A DNA stretch of 42,022 nt from Candidatus Thorarchaeota archaeon (GCA_020348985.1 CP070761.1:2739387-2781408); one strand, 5' to 3'; shown: positions 26,155-34,541, counted from the stretch's first letter. Translations and numbers: made by a program. Notes: generated from the letters alone by a model not told the origin.

Positions 26155-26541
26155 CTAGCGGATTCTTCTCCACTCCTGATACAGCTTCCTGCGATCTGAA
26201 TCGGTTGCTTCAACAACTTTGTGCTCTTCTCGGATTGACGCAATGGTTTGAGCAAGCAGATGATAGCACATCTGGGCCTCTCGATTGATGACCACGGCTT
26301 GGTAGAAGTCTCTACAGGTACAGAAGGTACTAGGAATAACTAGGTAGTCTCTCTTTCGTCCAAGGACTGTCCACGCAAGTGAATCGCTTGGTTTGAAGAG
26401 ATACATTTTGACCTTGCCTTCCTCAACTGCTCTGAAAGCACGTACGAACCGTTTACCGTATTTCGTGCGGAAGTATTCGATATCCTCCTGATCCAAGCGA
26501 TCCTTAGATAATCGTTTTACTTCTTGGGAAGACAAGATCAT
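26155..26541 (-). CDS. SWIM zinc-finger protein, SWS1/ZSWIM7-like
   Basis: 128 residues. The SWIM motif C-x-C-x15-C-x-H is seen as CTCRDFYQ...QMCYHLLAQ, very like human SWS1/ZSWIM7 (CSCPAFAF...ILCKHLLAVYL). The N-terminal half is basic with predicted strands (KVKMYLFKPSDSLAWTVLG, DYLVIPSTF). In eukaryotes SWS1 partners Rad51 paralogs to promote strand exchange; RadB encoded at 11429 is an obvious candidate partner but is not adjacent. The start is ATG 26541, with TTTTAA on the minus strand at 26572-26577. Confidence 0.72.
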   Translation of the reverse strand: MILSSQEVKRLSKDRLDQEDIEYFRTKYGKRFVRAFRAVEEGKVKMYLFKPSDSLAWTVLGRKRDYLVIPSTFCTCRDFYQAVVINREAQMCYHLLAQTIASIREEHKVVEATDSDRRKLYQEWRRIR

Positions 26542-26557
26542 AGTGCTCAGATTCCTG

Positions 26558-26577
26558 TTTATACAGCTGTGTTAAAA
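26558..26577. promoter_or_regulatory. Divergent TATA-like boxes (phosphoesterase and SWIM protein)
   Basis: On the plus strand TTTATA at 26558-26563 lies about 45 bases before the phosphoesterase ATG; on the minus strand TTTTAA at 26572-26577 lies about 31 bases before the SWIM gene start. The two boxes are nearly back to back in a 65-base gap. Confidence 0.4.
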
Positions 26578-26606
26578 TGTCGTACGATTGATGTGTCAGT
26601 CTGATT

Positions 26607-27449
26607 ATGGAGTTCATCTTCGATGACCGAGGGCTGGTCATAGCGGAATCCGAAAGAACCACGTTGGTGATTGCTGATCTTCATCTTGGTTTTCATGTTC
26701 AATTGTCTGAGAAGAGTGGAGCATCGTTTCCCTCACAGCATACCTCGATGCTTGATAGAATCAGACTTCTTGTTGAACACCATTCGGTGGACAGTCTATA
26801 CATTATTGGTGATGTCAAGCATACGATATCGGTTGACAGACCGTTTAATTGGAGTATAATCCCCTCGTTCTTGACTGATGTCTCTAGCTTGGTCAGTACA
26901 GTAATAGTTCCTGGGAACCATGATGGAGATTTGACACCCCTTCTCCCAAGGAGCATTGAAGTGACTGGTGTTCATGGAGTCATTATTGGATATGGTGAGG
27001 AGTCTGTTGGATTGGTTCATGGACATGCATGGCCATCTGAGAAGGTGTTGTCTTCTAGAGTATTGGTCATTGGACACAGTCATCCTTCACTCCTTCGATT
27101 GAAGGTAGTGCATGCTCCGGGGGTTGATAGACCGAATCGAAAGAGATACGGTGGCACAGTCCCTGTTGTCTTGCGATCACGATTCTCAAGGGATTGTGTC
27201 TGTGGACATATTGGTACCAAGAGTAGCGATGTTGATGCTGGACAGCTGGTAACGCTTCCTAGCTTCAACCAGATTATCTCGGGCATTCCTATTAACAAAC
27301 AGGCCGTCGAGCTCCCTGGAGTATTCTTCCAAAGTGACTGTGTGAGTTTTCAAAATTCGGATGTTATCAGTACTGACGGAGTACATTTGGGAACAGTAGA
27401 TGCCTTGCAAGAACGTTATACAGAGAAGACCACCCAACGAAACGATTAA
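26607..27449 (+). CDS. Calcineurin-like metallophosphoesterase (COG1407-type)
   Basis: 280 residues. Metal-binding motifs are DLHLGFH (D-x-H), GDVKH (GD-x-x-H), VPGNHDGD (GNHD), VHGHAWP and VIGHSHPSL (GHxHP), the full set of a two-metal phosphoesterase. The family includes predicted nucleases and phosphatases often next to helicase genes in archaea (near Lhr is common). Here the lhr gene is about 2.3 kb away. The last 70 residues after the GH motif have weak similarity to anything I know. Substrate unknown. Confidence 0.85.
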   Translation: MEFIFDDRGLVIAESERTTLVIADLHLGFHVQLSEKSGASFPSQHTSMLDRIRLLVEHHSVDSLYIIGDVKHTISVDRPFNWSIIPSFLTDVSSLVSTVIVPGNHDGDLTPLLPRSIEVTGVHGVIIGYGEESVGLVHGHAWPSEKVLSSRVLVIGHSHPSLLRLKVVHAPGVDRPNRKRYGGTVPVVLRSRFSRDCVCGHIGTKSSDVDAGQLVTLPSFNQIISGIPINKQAVELPGVFFQSDCVSFQNSDVISTDGVHLGTVDALQERYTEKTTQRND

Positions 27450-27479
27450 ATCGCTGGCAAAATGGGTTCATTCTTGCAT

Positions 27480-27587
27480 GGGTCGGTGGTCTAGCTTGGT
27501 ATGATTCTTGGTTCGGATCCAAGGGATCGCGAGTTCGAAAACTGACGTGCTTCGGCACCTATGTCGGAACTCTCGTCCGGCCCACCA
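27480..27587 (+). tRNA. tRNA-Pro(CGG) with 31-base T-loop insertion (putative intron)
   Basis: Acceptor stem GGGTCGG (27480-27486) pairs with CCGGCCC (27577-27583), discriminator A584 and an encoded CCA (27585-27587). The D stem is GTC/GAT with GG in the loop. The anticodon stem CTTGG/CCAAG frames loop TTCGGAT with anticodon CGG at 27514-27516 (reads CCG, Pro). The variable loop is GGATC. The T stem GCGAG (27529-27533) pairs with CTCGT (27572-27576) but the T loop, which starts with the canonical TTCGA, is 38 bases long instead of seven. Removal of 31 bases would restore it. The insert folds as GTGC-TTCG-GCAC with a GAC/GTC extension. A strict bulge-helix-bulge was not found, so the exact splice points are unset. 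Confidence 0.85.
27534..27571 (+). other. Interrupted T loop holding the candidate tRNA intron
   Basis: Seven of these 38 bases should remain as the T loop. The insertion contains a TTCG tetraloop hairpin (27547-27558) and, around it, TGAC (27543-27546) opposite GTCG (27563-27566), leaving a four-base bulge CTAT. Noncanonical introns near tRNA position 59/60 are known mainly from Thermoproteales. Confidence 0.6.
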
Positions 27588-27674
27588 TTTCTTGCATTCA
27601 CTGTTAGTAGTGCATTGGATTGACTAGCTGAGAGTTCATATTGGGACAATGTGCAATCCTAGAACGAGAAACCC

Positions 27675-28250
27675 GTGTTTTCGCGTGTTATGCTGCCGTT
27701 TGTGCTTCTGGGAATCTGTGTAGGCTTAACACTGACATCAGGCTATGTTCTACATAGTGGGCAATCAATACAAGTCTCTCCTGTTTGGATATCTGAAGTG
27801 GACCTAGTACCAATCAACAATGAAACTGACTTCTTTCTAGATATTTACTATGGGTTTCAGTTTGAGGGAGATGAGAGAATCACATCAGAGACACTTTACC
27901 TGTCCCTAGACAACAACTCCTTTGTCTCTACGGTGCACCGTGATGTTAACCCCGATTTGATGTCTGCTAATGGAACTAGTGGATTCTTCTTCTCTAACGC
28001 GGCCGGAGATCCCTTGCCTTTTGATGTGGAGAAAGGTCAAACACTATTTGGCTATGTTGAGGTCACAACAACTGAATCATCGTATCGAACTGAAATCTTT
28101 GCGGAAGAGATTCCTGTCACGGTAATTCGACCCTTTCTGTTTCGAATCCCCAGCGCTGTAATCCTCGTGGGAGGAATCGCTCTCTCGGTATTGCCGATTA
28201 CTGTGATTTTGTATCTGTGTATCAGGCAGAGAGAGAATCGCCAAGTCTAA
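27675..28250 (+). CDS. Membrane-anchored extracellular protein, unknown
   Basis: 191 residues with a hydrophobic N-terminal segment (VMLPFVLLGICVGLTLTSGYV) and a C-terminal membrane helix (AVILVGGIALSVLPITVILYL) followed by a basic tail RQRENRQV. The middle 115 residues are predicted mostly strand, with three sequons (NET, NNS, NGT). This topology suggests a surface protein glycosylated by STT3. It overlaps the SPOUT-type gene tail to tail by 29 bases. I do not recognise a family. Confidence 0.65.
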   Translation: MFSRVMLPFVLLGICVGLTLTSGYVLHSGQSIQVSPVWISEVDLVPINNETDFFLDIYYGFQFEGDERITSETLYLSLDNNSFVSTVHRDVNPDLMSANGTSGFFFSNAAGDPLPFDVEKGQTLFGYVEVTTTESSYRTEIFAEEIPVTVIRPFLFRIPSAVILVGGIALSVLPITVILYLCIRQRENRQV

Positions 28251-28707
28251 TGTGATGAAGGATTACTGCTGCGGTTCCAGCTGGTCCGATATCGATTTCC
28301 GAATCGAGACTCTTGCATTCGCCTAAGTCCATCTCCTTCCTTGAGAATGAGCTGGTACTTCCAGTCAGCACAATGACCAGCTTATCACCGGAAGTGGCTC
28401 TCTGCCGAATTTCCTCCATAATTATACGATTCTTAGATAGCTTGGGAGAAACGATCAGAAGTGGTTTGTCAATGTTCAAGATTTCAATCACATCTTGGAG
28501 GTCTGGGAGAACCATGAAGTTGCGTTTCATCTTCATTGAGAAACGGTTTGCTTCGGGAACTCCAGCATGTGCTGCTGAGCCTTCTGCTCTAGAAACAACG
28601 AAGTTTTGGAACCCAAGACCATAGACCACTTGAGCGGTTTCAATGACCTTGGATACAGCATGTACATTGTGTAGTACAACATAGACGTTCTTCTTGAATT
28701 CACTCAA
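28222..28707 (-). CDS. Predicted SPOUT-class RNA methyltransferase-like protein (COG4080-type)
   Basis: 161 residues. The start VYVVLHNVHAVSKVIETAQVVYGLGFQNFVVSRAEGSAA is the opening of an archaeal SPOUT-fold group annotated as SpoU-like methylases, and the end (LVIVLTGSTSSFSRKEMDLG then IDIGPAGTAAVILHHI) matches the knot region where S-adenosylmethionine would bind. No target is known to me. The start overlaps the end of the DNA methyltransferase gene by eight bases, so the two are likely one transcript. Confidence 0.6.
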   Translation of the reverse strand: MSEFKKNVYVVLHNVHAVSKVIETAQVVYGLGFQNFVVSRAEGSAAHAGVPEANRFSMKMKRNFMVLPDLQDVIEILNIDKPLLIVSPKLSKNRIIMEEIRQRATSGDKLVIVLTGSTSSFSRKEMDLGECKSLDSEIDIGPAGTAAVILHHIRLGDSLSA

Positions 28708-29665
28708 TCTGTGTCAAAGCCTCCTTTGCGATAAGCTCGGAAATCAGAGGTGGGACACTCTCGCCAACTTGATCATACTGACTATCGATGGGCCCAGTGA
28801 ATATGAAGTTGTCTGGATATGACATGAGCCGAGCATGTTCCCGAACAGTAAGCAGCCTATCTTCAATTGGATGAATGTACCTTCCTAGACCGATTATTGA
28901 AGTTGCAACTTGGTCCGGAAACAGGCGAACCCAATTCGGAAGAACTCTCTCCTTTGAACCACGGAAGTGCTTTGCTCCTTGGCCCCATTGCGTCTTCCGA
29001 ATCAGTTTCATTTTCTCTTCTGTGAGAGGATGAATCTCGTGATTTGGCACATTGTCATGGTCTTCTAGGAGTGCCCCCAATCCTAATGGTGGTAAGTCAC
29101 CTATTGCTTCCATGACATGAGGTGCTCTCTTGCGGCGAAGGACGTACTTCCGGTTGCTGATGAATACCCTGAGTCGTTTTGATGGGTTTCCATGATGATG
29201 TGCGTGAACCATGTTGAAATGCACATCTTCAATCCCAACTCGTTCGAATTCTGCCTTGACAATCCCACGACCTCCTGAGTGCAGAAGGGCTGCAACATTC
29301 TCGACAATGAAAACCTTAGGTGACAGATCTCCTATGAGTCGGATTGTATCAAGCAGCAGGCGGGCAGAACCATCGCCGTAGATTCTCTCGGCAGCAGGAC
29401 GGTCACTTTCTGGGTTTGCTTTGCTAAATTCCTCACAAGGCGGAGATGCGATTATGATGTCAGGATAGCCTCCTAGTTCGCCGACAATAGTAGACGAGTG
29501 CATTCTTCCTATGTCCACTTGTAGTAGTGTGGCATTCGGATAATTCATTGTGAAGGTAGATGCGGCAGAAGGGTCTGTATCCACCCCCAATTGATCAGAA
29601 TTGGAATCAGTCTTGAATCCGAACGAGAAACCTCCTGCGCCACAGAATAGATCCAGTATCTTCAT
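28700..29665 (-). CDS. DNA (cytosine-5) methyltransferase, orphan
   Basis: 321 residues with the ordered motifs of C5 methylases: I DLFCGAGGFS (5-14), IV SPPCEEFS with the catalytic Cys77, VI VENV (121-124), VIII SKRLR (162-166, a variant of QxRxR), IX RLLTVREHARLMSYPDNF (270-287) and X QVGESVPP (299-306). The target-recognition region between VIII and IX is only about 100 residues. No endonuclease gene or specificity subunit is near, so it is an orphan, perhaps for epigenetic marking or protection. Archaeal GHMP and RNA genes beside it show no sign of recent transfer. Confidence 0.92.
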   Translation of the reverse strand: MKILDLFCGAGGFSFGFKTDSNSDQLGVDTDPSAASTFTMNYPNATLLQVDIGRMHSSTIVGELGGYPDIIIASPPCEEFSKANPESDRPAAERIYGDGSARLLLDTIRLIGDLSPKVFIVENVAALLHSGGRGIVKAEFERVGIEDVHFNMVHAHHHGNPSKRLRVFISNRKYVLRRKRAPHVMEAIGDLPPLGLGALLEDHDNVPNHEIHPLTEEKMKLIRKTQWGQGAKHFRGSKERVLPNWVRLFPDQVATSIIGLGRYIHPIEDRLLTVREHARLMSYPDNFIFTGPIDSQYDQVGESVPPLISELIAKEALTQIE

Positions 29666-29833
29666 ACATATCGTTCCAGTTTGATATCTTGTTCACAATA
29701 CATCTTACATTGGTCTATGACATCAATGTTATGGACCTTGACAATATCTCTGGATTTGAAGAATGTCGAAAGAGAGACTTCAAAAGCATGGAAAAACATC
29801 GACCGCCCCAAACCTAAGGCCGTGTGTGAAATC

Positions 29834-30772
29834 ATGGGTGTTGGCTCTGGAAAAGGAAAATCAATTCTCTTTGGTGAACATTTCGTGGTCTATGGTATTC
29901 CTTCAATTGCAGCCGGAATATCATCTGAAACAGTTGCCAAGGTTACTCGAACAGAACAGCCGGGATGGACTCTGGATGACAGAAGACCAGCGGTGTCGGG
30001 GTATAAAGAGAAGAAACTAGAGGAGCAGAAAGGTTCGATAGAAAACATTCTGAGTTTCTGTGGTGTTGACATATCCAAGCGAGGTATCCATATTGAACTG
30101 GAAGGTGATTTAGTGTGCGCTTCCGGAATAGGTGCGAGTGCTGCAAGCTGTGTGGCGCTAGCTCGTTCACTGAATGAAGAGTTCTCGTTAGGCTTTGATG
30201 ATAGCAAGATAAACGAAGCAGCGTATCAGGGAGAGCTTGGCTACCATGGAACACCATCCGGCATTGATAATACTGCTTCAACCTATGGAGGACTAATTTG
30301 GTATGTTAGAGACCTTGAAGGAGGGTCACCCACGTTTGAAATGCTCAAGCTCAGCGATGAGGCACATTTGGTGATTGCATCTACAGGAATCACGGCAAGC
30401 ACAAAGGATGTTGTGGGGGACGTTAGAAAGAAGAAGGAAGAAGATCCATCCTGGTTCGATTCAATCGCTGATAAGTACACCAGACTGGTATACAGGGCAA
30501 GGGATGCGTTCTTTCAGTTCGATTTGAGAGAAGTGGGGCTGTTGATGAACGAGAACCATCAGATGCTACGAGAATTGACAGTCTCATGTGAGGAGCTAGA
30601 TAATTTGGTGGAGATTGCAAGACGGAGTGGGGCACTAGGTGCAAAGATGACCGGCACAGGGAGAGGAGGCAATCAGCTGTCGCTCGCTGCAGACTTACGA
30701 ACGGCTGAAAAGATAGCAGAAGCCCTTGCAGAAGAAGCATCGGGCGTTTGGATTACAACATTCGGGCGTTAG
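29834..30772 (+). CDS. mvk: Mevalonate kinase (GHMP family)
   Basis: Phosphorylates mevalonate to mevalonate 5-phosphate at the head of the isoprenoid operon. From ATG 29834 the protein has 312 residues: motif 1 GKGKSILFGEHFVVYG, motif 2 ASGIGASAASCVA (a variant of PxGxGLGSSAA), the typical mevalonate kinase run YHGTPSGIDNTASTYGG, and motif 3 MTGTGRGGNQL. GTG 29822 is an alternative start; the frame is open upstream to 29681, but that stretch is not family-like. Followed after 14 bases by the UbiD-type gene. Other GHMP kinases are possible, but the context strongly supports mevalonate. Confidence 0.88.
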   Translation: MGVGSGKGKSILFGEHFVVYGIPSIAAGISSETVAKVTRTEQPGWTLDDRRPAVSGYKEKKLEEQKGSIENILSFCGVDISKRGIHIELEGDLVCASGIGASAASCVALARSLNEEFSLGFDDSKINEAAYQGELGYHGTPSGIDNTASTYGGLIWYVRDLEGGSPTFEMLKLSDEAHLVIASTGITASTKDVVGDVRKKKEEDPSWFDSIADKYTRLVYRARDAFFQFDLREVGLLMNENHQMLRELTVSCEELDNLVEIARRSGALGAKMTGTGRGGNQLSLAADLRTAEKIAEALAEEASGVWITTFGR

Positions 30773-30786
30773 CGGGGTTGTGAAGA

Positions 30787-32097
30787 ATGATTTTAGAAGA
30801 ATACATCAAGATACTCGCGCAAGAAGACAAACTCGTAACGGTCAAGAAAGGGATTTCGAAGAACCTGGATATCGCAGGGGTCTTGAAGTCAATTGAACCT
30901 CAGCCAGCACTCTTTGAGAATCTGATTGACAGTGATTTTCGTGTCGCTGGAAACCTCTTTTGCACAAAGGCACAGATAGCCGACTATTTTGGAATCGCTG
31001 TTGAAGACATAATTCCCACTCTGACTAGAGCTATAGAGAATCGTAGCTCACCTGACGTGGTGGATGAGGCCCCTTGTCAGGAGGTAATACGTGAAGAGGT
31101 GGACCTTGATACACTACCTATATTGATTCACAACAAGGTAGACGGCGGTCCGTACATCTCTTCTGGCGTTGTTGTAACATCTGATCCGGAGTTCGGACAG
31201 AATCTGGATTTCCACAGGGCCATGCAGATAGGAAAGGACCGAATGGTCATTCGTGTGGTTAAGGGACGTGATTTCCACAAATTCCTTGAGAGAAATAGTG
31301 AGATAGATGTAGCATTCTGCATCGGAAACACGCCTGAGGTTCTGATTGCAGCCGCGACCAGCGTAGAGACAGGGATTGACGAACTTGAGATTGCAAATGC
31401 TTTGCGAAGTATCAGAGTGACCAAGGCAAAGACGGTAGACCTGCTGATACCTGCTGACTGTGAATTCGTTCTTGAAGGGAGAGTGGTCTTACAGGAAAAA
31501 CATGACGAAGGACCATTCATTGACTTAACAGAAACTGTGGATGTAATCAGACAAGAACCAACATTTCAAGTTAGAAAGATTACTCATCGAAAGAATGCTA
31601 TTTGGCAAGCACTTCTGCCAGGTCGGGCAGAACACAAAATCCTGATGGGGATGCCCAGGGAGCCCACCGTGTACAAATCAATTAAGGATGCAGGAATAGA
31701 TGTGCTCGACGTGAACATAACACCAGGCGGGGCAAGCTGGCTTCATGTTGCAGTGAAAGTGAGAAAGAAGCATGAAGATGAAGGGCTCAAAGCAATTGAG
31801 GCGGCTTTCGCAGGACACCGCAGCGCAAAGCACGTTTGGGTATACGATGAAGACATCGACATCTACAACGAAGAAGAGCGGGAGTGGGCCATGGCAACCC
31901 GATTTCAGGCAGACATTGACTTGCTAATCAAGGACAAGGAACCTGGGAGTTCTCTGGATCCCAGTGCCGAATCTGGAACTAAGATGACAACCAAATGCGG
32001 TTTTGACTGCACCAAAATCCTGGACGCCAAAGGGAAGAGCTACGAGAAAGCCGAATTTCCCAAAGTCGACCTACAAGACTTCTTGGGTGATTATTAA
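30787..32097 (+). CDS. UbiD-family decarboxylase, predicted anhydromevalonate phosphate decarboxylase
   Basis: 436 residues of the UbiD family, prenylated-FMN dependent. Family marks are ISSGVVVTSDPEFGQNLDFHRAMQIG, the E-x-P-x-(I/V)-D type region DEGPFIDLTET, and the end DVNITPGGASWLHVAVKV. Its place between mevalonate kinase and the two aconitase-X type subunits is that of the archaeal mevalonate route described for Aeropyrum, in which trans-anhydromevalonate 5-phosphate is decarboxylated to isopentenyl phosphate. The TAA stop and the next ATG share one base (TAATG). The role is inferred from family and context. Confidence 0.88.
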   Translation: MILEEYIKILAQEDKLVTVKKGISKNLDIAGVLKSIEPQPALFENLIDSDFRVAGNLFCTKAQIADYFGIAVEDIIPTLTRAIENRSSPDVVDEAPCQEVIREEVDLDTLPILIHNKVDGGPYISSGVVVTSDPEFGQNLDFHRAMQIGKDRMVIRVVKGRDFHKFLERNSEIDVAFCIGNTPEVLIAAATSVETGIDELEIANALRSIRVTKAKTVDLLIPADCEFVLEGRVVLQEKHDEGPFIDLTETVDVIRQEPTFQVRKITHRKNAIWQALLPGRAEHKILMGMPREPTVYKSIKDAGIDVLDVNITPGGASWLHVAVKVRKKHEDEGLKAIEAAFAGHRSAKHVWVYDEDIDIYNEEEREWAMATRFQADIDLLIKDKEPGSSLDPSAESGTKMTTKCGFDCTKILDAKGKSYEKAEFPKVDLQDFLGDY

Positions 32098-33284
32098 TGA
32101 GAGTGGTTCTAACTAGCGAAGACAAAGCCATGCTTGATGGCAAATACGGAAAGGCCACAAAGAAAGCCATGGAAATCATCGTCACGCTTGGAGAAATCTA
32201 CGGAGCAGAGAGACTGATTCCAGTATCAAGCGTTCAGATTGCCGGAGTCTCATATCACAATCTGGGAGAAGCTGGTCTTGAATACCTCTTAGAAATGGCT
32301 GAAGATGGACAAACAAGAGTTCTGACAACTTTGAATCCTGCTGGGATGGATATGGATGAATGGAAAAAGCATGGAATCAGTGAAGAATTTGCTGTCAATC
32401 AACAACGAGTTGTAGATGCATTCGCTCAAATGGGAGTTGTGACAACTTGTACATGCACGCCATATCTGATCGGCAACCTGCCACACTACGGCGAACATAT
32501 TGCTTGGGCTGAGTCTTCAGCTGTCTGTTTTGCAAACTCAGTTATTGGAGCACTTACAAACAGAGAAGGAGGACCTAGTGCGTTGGCTTCTGCCCTTACA
32601 GGCAAGACTGCTGAATATGGACTTCATCTTCAGAAGAATAGGGAAGCTGAAGTCCATTATGAGATTCGAGCTCCTCTTCATTCCACTGATGGTTTCGGAC
32701 TTCTGGGACAGATCATTGGTGAAAGAACTGGTAAAGCGATTCCCCTAATATCTGGGATTCAGACTGCAACGACTGAGCAATTGAAATCGTTCTGTGCATC
32801 CGTTGCAACCTATGGAGGAGTGCCCCTGTTTCATATGGAAGGAATAACACCCAACAGAACTACAGAACCTGAAAGGAAGGAGGTTGTCACTGAAGACAAC
32901 TTGATTGCAGCCCGCAAAGCACTGGACGATGAGGATGCAGAGATTGACTTCATCAGTATTGGATGTCCACACGCCAGCATAAAGGAGATTGCAAAAGTAG
33001 CAGAGCTACTGAAAGGCAAGAAAGTCGCTGAGGGAAAGACTGTCTGGATAACAACAGCTAGACCGACAAAGGACCTGGCCATCAAGATGGGATACTATGA
33101 TGTGATTGAGGAGTCCGGAGCGTTTCTGGTGAGTGATGCTTGCTGCGCCGTAGCTCCTCTCAAGGGTCGTTTCAAGGGACTAATGACTGATTCGGCGAAA
33201 GCATGCTTCTATGCTCGTGGGAAGAACAAATTCAGAACTGAGATACGAACTCTGGATGAATGTATTGAGAAGGCGATTGCATGA
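32097..33284 (+). CDS. Phosphomevalonate dehydratase large subunit (aconitase X)
   Basis: 395 residues, aconitase-X catalytic part, predicted to dehydrate mevalonate 5-phosphate to trans-anhydromevalonate 5-phosphate using an Fe-S cluster. Typical stretches are LTSEDKAMLDGKYG, PVSSVQIAGVSY, CTCTPYLIGNLPHYGEHIAWAESSAV and the Cys-rich SDACCAVAPLKG. Cys residues in the CTCTPY and ACCAV segments and ACFYARG are cluster-ligand candidates. The start at 32097 shares a base with the upstream stop, and the end overlaps the small subunit by four bases (ATGA). Other aconitase-X members act on hydroxyprolines, but the mevalonate operon context decides. Confidence 0.9.
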   Translation: MRVVLTSEDKAMLDGKYGKATKKAMEIIVTLGEIYGAERLIPVSSVQIAGVSYHNLGEAGLEYLLEMAEDGQTRVLTTLNPAGMDMDEWKKHGISEEFAVNQQRVVDAFAQMGVVTTCTCTPYLIGNLPHYGEHIAWAESSAVCFANSVIGALTNREGGPSALASALTGKTAEYGLHLQKNREAEVHYEIRAPLHSTDGFGLLGQIIGERTGKAIPLISGIQTATTEQLKSFCASVATYGGVPLFHMEGITPNRTTEPERKEVVTEDNLIAARKALDDEDAEIDFISIGCPHASIKEIAKVAELLKGKKVAEGKTVWITTARPTKDLAIKMGYYDVIEESGAFLVSDACCAVAPLKGRFKGLMTDSAKACFYARGKNKFRTEIRTLDECIEKAIA

Positions 33285-33673
33285 CTGAAATGAAAGGCAG
33301 AAAGATATTCGGAGGAAAGGCGGCGGGACAAGCACTAGTCACAAAACAAGACATCTCATTCTATGGCGGTTGTGACCCGGAAACGGGTGAGATTGTAGAA
33401 AAGGGACATGAGCTTGAGGGACAGTCGGTATCAGGGAAGATTCTGGTCTTTCCAACTGGAAAAGGTTCTACAGTTGGATCCTATGTACTCTATGCACTAA
33501 AGAAAGCGGGCAAGGCTCCCCTGGGAATAATCAACACTTCCACGGACCCAGTTGTAGCTGTTGGATGTATAATATCTGAAATTCCAGCTATTGACCAAAT
33601 TGAGATTGAGAACATAAGTAGTGGTCAAAAGCTGAAAATCGACGCCGATAATGGCGTCGTTTCTATTGTGTAA
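33281..33673 (+). CDS. Phosphomevalonate dehydratase small subunit
   Basis: 130 residues, the swivelling domain of aconitase-X, encoded separately here. The conserved GKGSTVGSYVLYAL carries the serine region that closes the active site; the N-terminal GRKIFGGKAAGQALVTKQDISFYGG is also typical. The start overlaps the large-subunit stop by four bases, so the subunits should be made together. It is convergent with the rps2 gene two bases away. Confidence 0.9.
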   Translation: MTEMKGRKIFGGKAAGQALVTKQDISFYGGCDPETGEIVEKGHELEGQSVSGKILVFPTGKGSTVGSYVLYALKKAGKAPLGIINTSTDPVVAVGCIISEIPAIDQIEIENISSGQKLKIDADNGVVSIV

Positions 33674-33675
33674 AT

Positions 33676-34314
33676 CTAGAATCTTTGGAGCTGTGGTTCG
33701 AAGTCCTGCTCGGTGAATGCAGCCTCGTCATCAGGTCCAATTAGGCCCTTCTCTCGTAAGACCTCTCTTGCAAGAAGGAAGTAGACTAGAGCCAATGCTT
33801 TGCGCCCACGGTTGTTGGAGGGAATGCAGAGGTCTATGTTTGTCGTGACATTGTCAGTATCACAGAGTGCAATGACAGGCACTCCTATCTTTGCTGCTTC
33901 GGAGAGAGCCTGGGCGTCCGTGCGTGGATCTGTGAGAATCACAAGGTCAGGTTCAACATACGTACGAGGACCAGAAATGTTCGGATTGGTAAGCGTGCCC
34001 GGCACGAACCTCTCTGTGAAGGCATTACCACCTATGAAGTTGGCAAACGACTCAACAGGACGCTTCCCATAGACTCTGCCCGATACGATAACGATTCGTT
34101 CGGGGTCGAACCGGGATATCATCTTCGCAGCGACTCTGATTCTCTCATCGGTCTTCCTGACATCCAATACATAGAGACCGATGGGTCTCTGTCTGTACAC
34201 AAATGGCTCCATATCCTGTGTCTTTACTTGAGTCCCAATGTGGCAGCCTGCTGCTAGGTACTTGTCCATAGGAGCAAGAAGGTCAGCCTCAGATATCTCG
34301 CCTTCACTAATCAT
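33676..34314 (-). CDS. rps2: 30S ribosomal protein S2 (uS2)
   Basis: 212 residues with archaeal S2 features: [18 protein letters not shown], the [22 protein letters not shown] stretch, [22 protein letters not shown] and [10 protein letters not shown]. Assembly into the small subunit body. It is the last gene of the minus-strand operon; in many archaea rpoK and eno separate it from rpoN, but here it follows rpoN directly with a four-base overlap. Confidence 0.97.
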   Translation of the reverse strand: MISEGEISEADLLAPMDKYLAAGCHIGTQVKTQDMEPFVYRQRPIGLYVLDVRKTDERIRVAAKMISRFDPERIVIVSGRVYGKRPVESFANFIGGNAFTERFVPGTLTNPNISGPRTYVEPDLVILTDPRTDAQALSEAAKIGVPVIALCDTDNVTTNIDLCIPSNNRGRKALALVYFLLAREVLREKGLIGPDDEAAFTEQDFEPQLQRF

Positions 34315-34529
34315 CGCCTGGCCTCCGGACTATCGGTTGTGGCGAACGCCATGAAACTATCAATGATGTCAATGTGAGAGAGTATCATCCTTCGACAACA
34401 GTAGCGTTTAAGCCCCAATCTATCCAGAATCTCAGCTGGATCTTCATTCTGCTGCAGCTCTCGCTTGAACTGCTCGAACTTGTCTGCAACAACTTTGCCG
34501 CACGTGAAACATCTTACTGGTATTATCAT
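34311..34529 (-). CDS. rpoN: DNA-directed RNA polymerase subunit N (Rpb10)
   Basis: 72 residues with a CFTCGK zinc motif near the N-terminus and the paired CCRRM (43-48) characteristic of Rpb10/RpoN. It is a small structural subunit of the polymerase assembly platform with D, L and P. It overlaps S2 by four bases and follows S9 by 12 bases. Confidence 0.96.
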   Translation of the reverse strand: MIIPVRCFTCGKVVADKFEQFKRELQQNEDPAEILDRLGLKRYCCRRMILSHIDIIDSFMAFATTDSPEARR

Positions 34530-34541
34530 CCTATTGACACC

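Noticed and set aside
27534..27571. Canonical bulge-helix-bulge around the tRNA insertion
   Set aside because: I tried the three splice choices that leave a seven-base T loop and none gives a four-pair helix with two three-base bulges. A relaxed form (TGAC/GTCG, CTAT bulge) exists but is not convincing.
28700..29665. Restriction-modification system
   Set aside because: No endonuclease-like frame flanks the methyltransferase; neighbours are a SPOUT-type protein and mevalonate kinase.
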